6,062 bases of DNA from Sediminibacterium ginsengisoli (GTDB lineage: Bacteria; Bacteroidota; Bacteroidia; Chitinophagales; Chitinophagaceae). The notes under the pieces are model-generated. The model did no database searches. It saw only the letters and a list, made by a program, of their open reading frames with translations, and was not told where the DNA came from. The stretch covers positions 1-6,062 of the forward strand of contig CAMAQW010000107.1 in assembly GCA_945860335.1 (NCBI GenBank), in the 5' to 3' direction. The first letter of the stretch is position 1, and each line of letters opens with the position of its first letter. Shown here in pieces: positions 1 to 5,010 of the stretch. Both the position numbers and the translations under genes were made by a program.

Positions 1-8
1 CCCTAAAT

Positions 9-16
9 TAATTTTG
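9..16 (+). promoter_or_regulatory. -7 promoter element of the HU gene
   Basis: TAATTTTG matches the Bacteroidota -7 consensus TAnnTTTG at every fixed position. It ends 5 nt before the ATG at 22, so transcription would start at about 20-22 and leave almost no 5' leader. The -33 TTG/TTTG element would fall before base 1 and cannot be seen, so half of the promoter is unverified. The consensus is established for the phylum; the start site is inferred. Confidence 0.5.
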
Positions 17-21
17 ATACA

Positions 22-306
22 ATGAGAAAATCAGATCTCATCAACCAGATTTCAGACAAAACAGGCATTCCAAAAGTGGATGTACTTGTTACGCTTGAAA
101 CCATGTTTAAAGAGGTAAAAGAAAGTCTCTCTAACGGCCAAAACATATACATACGCGGCTTTGGGAGCTTTATCACCAAAAAACGTGCAGCTAAAATTGG
201 TAGAAATATCAAAAAAAATATAGCTGTGGAAATTCCTGAACATTATATTCCTGCCTTCAAACCAGCAAAAGAATTTGTTACAGAAGTTAAAAGCAAGCTC
301 AAGTAA
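22..306 (+). CDS. HU/IHF-family nucleoid DNA-binding protein
   Basis: This 94-residue protein has the usual length of HU/IHF subunits, which dimerise and bend DNA in the minor groove to compact the nucleoid and assist recombination, repair and transcription. The N-terminal helical part (about 1-40, starting MRKSDLINQIS) is followed by the signature IRGFGSF at 44-50. The DNA-binding beta arm begins at about GRNIKKN (60-66), and the protein ends with IPAFKPAKEF (76-85) and a basic tail. At the arm tip, where many HU and IHF proteins have GRNPxTG with a DNA-intercalating proline, residue 63 is isoleucine; I recall this as common in one Bacteroidota subgroup. The ATG fits the family N-terminus. 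No Shine-Dalgarno sequence precedes it. It lies 31 nt before the TPR gene and is probably co-transcribed with it. Whether it forms homodimers or pairs with another subunit cannot be told. Confidence 0.95.
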   Translation: MRKSDLINQISDKTGIPKVDVLVTLETMFKEVKESLSNGQNIYIRGFGSFITKKRAAKIGRNIKKNIAVEIPEHYIPAFKPAKEFVTEVKSKLK

Positions 307-337
307 AGTTAACTTCGCGTCCTAATTCTTTTCGAAA

Positions 338-1189
338 GTGAAAAAACAGCAACTACTCCTAATTGGCGGAGCTATACTCCTATTTGCCATTTTATTATAT
401 ATGGGTTCTACGGTAGCCCCTAAAAACCCAGCAGCAGCGGCAGCAAATACACACAATAGTACTGATAATCAACACATTGAGTTTAAAGATCTCCTTGTAA
501 AAGCGAAAGAAAAAATTAGTCCTGATCAAGTTTTACGCCTCAATATGCTAGAAAATAGCGTGGTAAGAGGAGATGTAAAAGACCAAAAAATACACGTTTA
601 CCACCAGCTTGCTAGGTTCTGGTCCGACTCGGCCAAACTGTTTGAACCCTATGCTTGGTACACTGGCGAAGCAGCTAAATTGGAAAATTTAGAAAAAAGC
701 CTCACCTTTGCCGCCCAACTGTATATAGACAACCTAGTTACGGAAGGTGACCCAGCCATGCAACACTGGTTGGCAGAACAAGCAAAAGATCTTTTAGATA
801 AAGCTTTAGTTATCAATCCAAACAACGATTCTAGTAAAATTGGTTTGGGTGCTTGCTACATATTTGGAAACATTTCAAACAATCCGATGGAGGGTATTTT
901 ACCCATCAGAAACATTGTTCAAAAAAATCCAGACAACCTATATGCTCAAATGATTTTGGGATTGGGTGGTAAAAAAAGTGGGCAGTTAGATAAAGCCATT
1001 GAGCGCTTCTTACTAATTGTAAATAAAGATCCAGAAAACCTGGAAGCCATATTTCACTTAGCAGAATGCTACGAAATGCACAACGACAAAACAAACGCAG
1101 TAAAGTGGTATACACTTGCTGCTAAAAAAGTAAAAGTGCCCGAAGCAAAAGAAGCTATCGCTAAGAGAATTGCGGAATTGAAAAAATAA
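338..1189 (+). CDS. Membrane-anchored TPR-repeat protein
   Basis: This 283-residue protein starts at GTG, directly after an A-rich GAAA; no in-frame ATG gives a better N-terminus. Residues 2-3 are lysines, followed by a hydrophobic segment at about 5-22 (LLLIGGAILLFAILLYMG). That reads as an uncleaved signal anchor or single membrane helix with the rest of the chain outside the cytoplasm. A low-complexity Ala/Asn/Thr linker follows (about 28-45). The remainder is helical with TPR-like units. The clearest are at about 202-232 (YAQMILGLGGKKSGQLDKAIERF, ending NKDPEN) and 234-266 (EAIFHLAECYEMHNDKTNAVKWY). A degenerate unit lies at about 165-200, and an earlier helical repeat ends at INPNN (159-163). 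TPR domains mediate protein contacts and carry no activity themselves, so the role is unknown. Its position between HU and a probable ribosomal protein gives little guidance, since the export signal places it elsewhere in the cell. Confidence 0.85.
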   Translation: MKKQQLLLIGGAILLFAILLYMGSTVAPKNPAAAAANTHNSTDNQHIEFKDLLVKAKEKISPDQVLRLNMLENSVVRGDVKDQKIHVYHQLARFWSDSAKLFEPYAWYTGEAAKLENLEKSLTFAAQLYIDNLVTEGDPAMQHWLAEQAKDLLDKALVINPNNDSSKIGLGACYIFGNISNNPMEGILPIRNIVQKNPDNLYAQMILGLGGKKSGQLDKAIERFLLIVNKDPENLEAIFHLAECYEMHNDKTNAVKWYTLAAKKVKVPEAKEAIAKRIAELKK

Positions 1190-1220
1190 ATTATTATTAA
1201 CAAATAAAATTACTCAGTGT

Positions 1221-1316
1221 ATGCCTTGTGGTAAGAAGAGAAAGCGTCATAAAATTGCGACACACAAACGTAAGAAACGCCTAAGAAAGAATCGTCATAA
1301 AAAGAAGAACAAGTAA
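1221..1316 (+). CDS. 31-residue basic AURKAIP1/COX24-type (mS38/bS22-like) ribosomal protein
   Basis: This short reading frame begins MPCGKKRKRHKIATHKRKK and ends at TAA 1314-1316. Of 31 residues, 18 are Lys/Arg and 3 are His, and none is acidic. The composition and the KRHK-x(3)-HKRKKRLRK pattern match what I remember of the small Bacteroidota proteins named AURKAIP1/COX24 domain-containing. That family includes the C-terminal part of mitochondrial ribosomal protein mS38 and the tiny mycobacterial bS22, both of which bind rRNA in the small subunit. By inference this is a small ribosome-associated protein. It lies 31 nt after the TPR gene and 25 nt before the strong hairpin at 1342-1374, so it seems to be the last gene of the HU-TPR unit. 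No Shine-Dalgarno sequence is visible. Cys3 is a possible oddity, as I recall Ser there in relatives. A frame this small could occur by chance, but the composition and resemblance argue strongly against that. Confidence 0.85.
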   Translation: MPCGKKRKRHKIATHKRKKRLRKNRHKKKNK

Positions 1317-1341
1317 TTGTTTATTCTTTACTGACTTATAC

Positions 1342-1374
1342 AAACACGCCCTATCTAAACCATAGGGCGTGTTT
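1342..1374 (+). terminator. Strong hairpin terminator after the small basic protein gene
   Basis: Perfect 13-bp arms, AAACACGCCCTAT (1342-1354) and ATAGGGCGTGTTT (1362-1374), enclose a 7-nt loop. The GC-rich core, flanking A and T runs and position 25 nt after a stop codon fit a Rho-independent terminator closing the HU-TPR-small protein unit. The T run is short (TTT), so it may also act as a 3'-end stabiliser. Confidence 0.75.
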
Positions 1375-1433
1375 AACACTTATCTGTATCTAGCCCCTTA
1401 TTTCCTTTTCTGCAACTTTTCCTATTTCCTTCC

Positions 1434-1465
1434 TTGATAGGGCTATGATTGTTAAGATATGGTTG
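1434..1465 (+). promoter_or_regulatory. Candidate promoter of the RNase E/G gene
   Basis: TTG at 1434-1436 and TATGGTTG at 1458-1465 are separated by 21 nt. This fits the Bacteroidota pattern (TTG, 17-23 nt, TAnnTTTG) with one mismatch in the -7 box. Transcription would start at about 1470 and leave a leader of about 50 nt. The preceding terminator supports the need for a separate promoter. The match is imperfect in AT-rich DNA, so this is tentative. Confidence 0.35.
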
Positions 1466-1475
1466 TATGCATACA
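1464..1475. promoter_or_regulatory. 12-bp perfect palindrome over the predicted ribonuclease start site
   Basis: TGTATGCATACA is a perfect palindrome. GG before it (1461-1462) and CC after it (1476 plus a neighbouring C) extend the symmetry only with a one-base offset. It overlaps the last bases of the candidate -7 box and covers the predicted start site, where a dimeric repressor would act. It could equally form a small hairpin early in the leader. No regulator is known from the sequence. Confidence 0.3.
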
Positions 1476-1519
1476 CCGCTCTATTGGGCAGGTGATTTTG
1501 TATTTAAAAGTTGCTCATT

Positions 1520-3070
1520 TTGAACAAAGAACTTATTATAAACGCTACACCCACGGGTGTGGAAATTGCATTGCTAGAAGATAAAAAACTAGTAGAGCTA
1601 CACAACGAAAAAACCGATGCAAATTTTGCAGTTGGTGACCTTTACCTTGGTAAGGTAAAAAAATTAATTCCCGGACTCAACGCAGCTTTTGTAGACGTTG
1701 GATTTGAGAAAGATGCCTTTTTACATTATTCCGACTTAAGCCCATATGCCAAATCAATTATCAAGTACACGCAGGCTGCCATGTCTGATAAAAGTGAACA
1801 TGGATTTGATTTTGCACGCTTTCAATCGGAACCAGAAATTATCAAAACTGGAAAAATAAACGAAGTATTAAATGGCAAGCCAAATGTACTCGTTCAAATT
1901 TTAAAAGAACCTATTGCCGCAAAAGGACCTCGTTTAAGTTGCGAACTTTCTTTACCTGGTAGATTTGTTGTGGTTACCCCTTTTAATGAAATTGTAGCCG
2001 TCTCGAAAAAAATTCATTCTTCGGAAGAAAGAAAAAGATTGCACAAAATTGTAGAAGCCATCAGGCCTAAAAATTTTGGCGTGATTGTGCGTACTGCTGC
2101 AGAGGGTAAATCCACTGCAGAATTACACCAAGACATGTTATCACTTGTTGAAACATGGAAAACGATACAAGCTAATTTAAAAGGCGCTGCAGCACCTGTG
2201 CGCATCTTAAGTGAAGAAACAAAAACAACCAGTATTTTAAGGGATTTGCTCAGTGCCGATTTTAATAGAATTGTGGTGAATGATAAATCACTCCATGAAG
2301 TAACGCAGCGATATATTCAGCGCATTGCACCTGATAAAACAGATATCGTAACACAGTACAAAGATGGTCTTCCCATTTTTGATCATTTTGGTGTAACCAA
2401 ACAAGTCAAAGCTTCTTTTGGCAAAACAGTAAACTTACCTAGTGGTGCTTATTTAATTATTGAGCACACCGAAGCACTGCATGTTATTGATGTAAATAGT
2501 GGTTATAAGAGTGTGAGTAATAGTCAAGAAGAAAATGCATTAGAAACAAATTTAGAAGCAGCAGAAGAAATTTCAAGACAATTAAGACTTAGAGATATTG
2601 GTGGCATTATTGTAATTGATTTTATTGACATGAAACTTCCTGACAATAAAAGAAAAGTACAGGAAGCCATGGACACTTTTATGAAAGCAGATCGTGCTAA
2701 GCATTCGGTACTTCCTATTTCTAAATTTGGACTACTTCAGGTAACGCGTCAAAGAATGCGTCCGGAGGTAAACATCAATACTTCTGAGAATTGCACAGCT
2801 TGTAATGGTAGCGGTAAAATGACTTCTGCCCTATTATTAGAGGATGAAATTGAAAATAAGCTGGTTTATTTGGCTTCTCATGCCCATAAAAAGCTTCAAC
2901 TAGTGGTTCACCCCATTATTGCGGCTTATTTGACCAAGGGGATATTTACCAATAAACTGAGCAAACTCCGTAAAAAGCATGGGGTAAAGCTCAGTTTGGA
3001 GGAAAATACCAACTACCACCTTACCGAATTCAGGTTTTTTGACGCCCAGGAGGAAGAAATCAAGTTCTAA
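1520..3070 (+). CDS. rng: Ribonuclease E/G family endoribonuclease
   Basis: This is a cytoplasmic endoribonuclease of the RNase E/G family, which cuts single-stranded AU-rich RNA in rRNA maturation and mRNA decay. Counting from the TTG at 1520 it has 516 residues, close to RNase G and without the long degradosome-scaffold tail of enterobacterial RNase E. After MNKELIINATPTGVEIALLE comes an S1-type RNA-binding region (about 38-127, with VGDLYLGKV and AFVDVGFEKDAFLH). It is split by a polar insert of about 35 residues near 76-110. The catalytic core carries HVIDVNSG and VIDFIDM, whose aspartates (about 324 and 367) match the metal-binding Asp303 and Asp346 of E. coli RNase E. A CTACNGSG zinc-link motif follows at about 425-432. 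An in-frame stop at 1505-1507 leaves two starts, TTG 1511 and TTG 1520; I prefer 1520 because the protein then begins MNKELIIN as in relatives. It is followed by a terminator, so it is probably monocistronic. Confidence 0.95.
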   Translation: MNKELIINATPTGVEIALLEDKKLVELHNEKTDANFAVGDLYLGKVKKLIPGLNAAFVDVGFEKDAFLHYSDLSPYAKSIIKYTQAAMSDKSEHGFDFARFQSEPEIIKTGKINEVLNGKPNVLVQILKEPIAAKGPRLSCELSLPGRFVVVTPFNEIVAVSKKIHSSEERKRLHKIVEAIRPKNFGVIVRTAAEGKSTAELHQDMLSLVETWKTIQANLKGAAAPVRILSEETKTTSILRDLLSADFNRIVVNDKSLHEVTQRYIQRIAPDKTDIVTQYKDGLPIFDHFGVTKQVKASFGKTVNLPSGAYLIIEHTEALHVIDVNSGYKSVSNSQEENALETNLEAAEEISRQLRLRDIGGIIVIDFIDMKLPDNKRKVQEAMDTFMKADRAKHSVLPISKFGLLQVTRQRMRPEVNINTSENCTACNGSGKMTSALLLEDEIENKLVYLASHAHKKLQLVVHPIIAAYLTKGIFTNKLSKLRKKHGVKLSLEENTNYHLTEFRFFDAQEEEIKF

Positions 3071-3083
3071 ACAGTGCTCCAAT

Positions 3084-3130
3084 AAAAATAATTTTAGATA
3101 TTACTATATTTAATAATACGAATTATTTTT
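3084..3130 (+). repeat. AT-only inverted repeat just after rng
   Basis: AAAAATAATT (3084-3093) and AATTATTTTT (3121-3130) are perfect 10-bp complements separated by 27 nt. With only A-T pairs and a long loop the structure would be weak. It may help protect the transcript end before the stronger hairpin at 3158, or it may be chance in AT-rich DNA. Confidence 0.25.
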
Positions 3131-3157
3131 CCCACCATCCGCTCTACAAAAACATTT

Positions 3158-3183
3158 AAAAAGGCCAATTTGGCCTTTTTTTT
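3158..3183 (+). terminator. Rho-independent terminator of rng
   Basis: Arms AAAAAGGCCA (3158-3167) and TGGCCTTTTT (3171-3180) are fully complementary around a 3-nt ATT loop, and the T run continues to 3183. A GC-centred stem followed by eight T residues is the classic intrinsic terminator. It ends the ribonuclease transcript about 90 nt after the stop codon. The preceding A run would make it function on the opposite strand too. Confidence 0.85.
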
Positions 3184-3220
3184 ATCCAAAAACAGGTAAA
3201 AAATACCTTAAAAATACCCG

Positions 3221-3235
3221 CCGACAAACTGTCGG
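3221..3235. repeat. Short GC-rich inverted repeat
   Basis: CCGACA and TGTCGG flank a 3-nt AAC spacer. It could be a small hairpin or a protein-binding dyad. No T run follows, so it is not a terminator, and its role is unknown. Confidence 0.35.
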
Positions 3236-3318
3236 ACCAGACTTAGCCTAATTGTCAGGTTAGCCATTTTATTACGAAGAAAATCGTAGATTAAATTTTA
3301 TGTTAAACCCAAAAAATA

Positions 3319-3349
3319 TTTTGTCATCTGCCCCATTATTGTACCTTAG
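3319..3349 (+). promoter_or_regulatory. Bacteroidota-type promoter in the rng-radA gap
   Basis: TTTTG (3319-3323) and TACCTTAG (3342-3349) are separated by 18 nt, close to the optimal Bacteroidota spacing. The -7 box has one mismatch (TTAG for TTTG). Transcription would start at about 3353-3356 and run into the hairpin at 3379-3404. No protein gene lies directly downstream, which suggests a short RNA or a far-upstream radA promoter. No start-site data can be seen here. Confidence 0.5.
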
Positions 3350-3352
3350 CAG

Positions 3353-3406
3353 TAGAATTTAATGGGTTAGTAAGTAATAAGGGCCAGTAGCAATGCTGGC
3401 CCTTTT
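3353..3406 (+). ncRNA. Putative short RNA ending in a hairpin terminator
   Basis: The predicted transcript would be about 50 nt. It starts a few bases after the promoter at 3319-3349 and ends at the hairpin and T run at 3379-3406. It contains a two-codon start-stop frame, ATG GGT TAG (3362-3370), then TAAGTAATAA, which places stop codons in other frames. If termination is incomplete, the same segment would act as an attenuator upstream of radA. I do not recognise a known RNA family, and expression is purely inferred. Confidence 0.3.
3379..3406 (+). terminator. Hairpin with short T run
   Basis: Arms AAGGGCCAG (3379-3387) and CTGGCCCTT (3396-3404) pair perfectly over 9 bp around an 8-nt loop, TAGCAATG, and two more T residues follow. 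The alternative pairing AGC/GCT in the loop could compete. The GC-rich stem is strong but TTTT is short, so termination may be partial. It lies about 160 nt before radA and is not adjacent to any protein gene's end. Confidence 0.55.
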
Positions 3407-3529
3407 ACATGCCTACTACCACTGCATTTCAGCAGATTTTCATTGTTTTTTTTACAAGTATTTTCTACGCTAATTTCTCATTTCTCACTCTTTTTTTTCG
3501 AATACGAACAGTGGTTATTTTTTCATTCG

Positions 3530-3559
3530 TTCGTTTCTAATTTTTCTGAAATATCTTTA
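3530..3559 (+). promoter_or_regulatory. Candidate radA promoter abutting the start codon
   Basis: TTCG (3530-3533) and TATCTTTA (3552-3559) lie 18 nt apart and each differs from the Bacteroidota consensus (TTTG, TAnnTTTG) at one position. The -7 box ends 4 nt before the radA ATG at 3564, so the transcript would begin at or next to the start codon. The two mismatches keep confidence moderate. Confidence 0.35.
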
Positions 3560-3563
3560 TGCA

Positions 3564-4934
3564 ATGAGTAAAATAAAATCTGCTTTTTTCTGTAGTAATT
3601 GCGGTTATGAAAGTGCAAAATGGATTGGAAAATGTCCAAGTTGTGCCGAGTGGAATACTTTTTCGGAAGAAATTATTGATAAAGGAATTTCGAAGGAACA
3701 AAACTGGGATTCTTACCACGAACAAAAGCGTAATTCTAAAATAATTGCGCTTGATGAAGTAAAAACATCAGAAGAAAAAAGAATTATATCCAAAGATCCA
3801 GAACTCAACCGCGTACTTGGTGGTGGTATTGTGATGGGGAGCATTGTACTCGTTGCTGGAGAGCCTGGTATTGGAAAAAGCACTTTGTTTTTACAAAATG
3901 GCTTGCAAGCCACCGATCAGGTTGTTTTATACATTAGTGGCGAAGAAAGTGAGCAGCAAATCAAAATGCGTGCAGATCGACTTAAGATTCCCAACAACAA
4001 TTTTTACCTGCTCACCGAAACCAACACAACCACCATTTTTGCAGAAATCAAGAAACTAAAACCAACACTTGTTATTGTTGATTCGATTCAAACACTGCAA
4101 TCCAATTTGATTGATTCTGCTGCAGGATCTGTATCTCAAATTAGAGAATGCGCTGCCGAATTTCAGAAGTTTGCCAAGCAAACAAACACACCTGTATTTT
4201 TAATTGGCCATATCACCAAAGACGGCGCTATAGCGGGTCCTAAGGTATTAGAGCATATGGTGGATACCGTTTTACAATTTGAAGGAGATAGACATTACGC
4301 GTACCGAATACTACGTACATTAAAGAATAGATTTGGTAGCACTGCGGAACTAGGCATTTATGAAATGACTGGCGAAGGCATGCGCGTTGTTTCCAATCCT
4401 TCCGAAATTTTAATTGCACAAAGAGAAGATAGTTTAAGTGGTTCGGCAATTGCTGCAACACTTGAAGGTGCCCGTCCATTATTATTAGAAGTTCAGGCAC
4501 TCGTTACTCAAAGTGTGTATGGAACGCCTCAAAGAACGGTGACAGGTTTTGACCTACGCAGATTACAACTACTACTGGCCGTTTTAGAAAAAAGAGGTGG
4601 ATTTCAATTTGGAATGAAAGATGTTTTTGTAAATATCGCGGGTGGCATAAAAATAGAAGACCCCTCTACCGATTTAGCGATCATATGCGCCCTTTTATCT
4701 TCTTATGAAGACGTTCCACTTCCACATCATATCTGTTTTGCAGGTGAAGTGGGACTCAATGGAGAAATTAGAGCCGTTAACAGAATTGAGCAAAGAATTG
4801 CTGAAGCTGAAAAGCTTGGATTTGAAAAAATTATTGTGTCGAGCTATAATAAAAAGAGCTTCAACCCAAAAGCGTATAGCATTCAAGTGTTGGCATTAAG
4901 TAGAGTAGATGAAGTATACCAACAGCTATTTTAG
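3564..4934 (+). CDS. radA: DNA repair protein RadA (Sms)
   Basis: RadA is a RecA-like ATPase that drives branch migration of recombination intermediates in DNA repair and, in transformable bacteria, in integration of incoming DNA. The 456 residues match the family's usual length and its full domain order. A four-cysteine zinc finger comes first (C10, C13, C24, C27, in FFCSNCGYESAKWIGKCPSC). Then come Walker A GEPGIGKST (99-107), Walker B LVIVDSIQT (169-177) and the RadA signature KNRFG (254-258). The C-terminal Lon-protease-like domain (about 285-456) has DPSTDLAI (366-373) where active Lon has its catalytic serine region, so it should be a structural rather than a peptidase domain. The ATG gives the standard N-terminus just before the zinc finger. 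No Shine-Dalgarno sequence is present. The next gene, comF-like, starts 76 nt downstream, and the two could share a transcript. All key motifs are intact. Confidence 0.98.
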   Translation: MSKIKSAFFCSNCGYESAKWIGKCPSCAEWNTFSEEIIDKGISKEQNWDSYHEQKRNSKIIALDEVKTSEEKRIISKDPELNRVLGGGIVMGSIVLVAGEPGIGKSTLFLQNGLQATDQVVLYISGEESEQQIKMRADRLKIPNNNFYLLTETNTTTIFAEIKKLKPTLVIVDSIQTLQSNLIDSAAGSVSQIRECAAEFQKFAKQTNTPVFLIGHITKDGAIAGPKVLEHMVDTVLQFEGDRHYAYRILRTLKNRFGSTAELGIYEMTGEGMRVVSNPSEILIAQREDSLSGSAIAATLEGARPLLLEVQALVTQSVYGTPQRTVTGFDLRRLQLLLAVLEKRGGFQFGMKDVFVNIAGGIKIEDPSTDLAIICALLSSYEDVPLPHHICFAGEVGLNGEIRAVNRIEQRIAEAEKLGFEKIIVSSYNKKSFNPKAYSIQVLALSRVDEVYQQLF

Positions 4935-4936
4935 GA

Positions 4937-4981
4937 GCGATAAACACGCAATAAAATATTTCTGCGGTTAATTTTTATCGC
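4937..4981. repeat. Nested inverted repeat between radA and comF
   Basis: Outer arms GCGATAAA (4937-4944) and TTTATCGC (4974-4981) are perfect 8-bp complements. Inside them CGCA (4947-4950) and TGCG (4963-4966) also pair. Together they fill most of the 76-nt gap, starting 2 nt after the radA stop. No T run follows the outer arm, so it is a poor intrinsic terminator; it may stabilise the radA 3' end or modulate read-through into comF. Confidence 0.4.
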
Positions 4982-5010
4982 ATCTACATTTTTGCTATTA
5001 AGTTGGGTGT

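Larger units (their letters stand above)
3071..3563. other. 493-bp intergenic region between rng and radA
   Basis: No convincing protein gene is present on either strand. The region holds the rng terminator (3158-3183) and several short inverted repeats: AGGTA/TACCT at 3194-3208, CCGACA/TGTCGG at 3221-3235 and TACGA/TCGTA at 3273-3288. It also contains a promoter-like pair with a following hairpin (3319-3406), a T-rich stretch at about 3430-3500, and the radA promoter candidate at its end. The length is unusual for this compact window, and the internal promoter-hairpin unit suggests a short RNA or the remains of a lost gene. Confidence 0.6.

Noticed and set aside
306..315. AAGTTAACTT 10-bp palindrome just after the HU stop codon
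   Set aside because: It overlaps the stop codon, is AT-rich and short, and has no nearby promoter or poly-T run to give it a role.
3243..3265. Two copies of TTAGCC 17 nt apart, and TACGA/TCGTA at 3273-3288
   Set aside because: Too short to separate from chance in a 493-bp AT-rich gap.
3300..3362. A 20-codon frame, ATG to TAA, in the rng-radA gap (MLNPKNILSSAPLLYLSS...)
   Set aside because: It overlaps both boxes of the promoter candidate, lacks family resemblance, and is a length expected by chance.
4240..4500. 86-codon minus-strand open frame inside radA
   Set aside because: It lies entirely within a gene with intact motifs, shows no recognisable domain and has no promoter; it is a shadow frame.
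4987..4994. CATTTTTG as a possible -7 box for comF
   Set aside because: The upstream partner (CTG at 4962-4964) is a poor match and the -7 box is imperfect, so I do not list it as a promoter.
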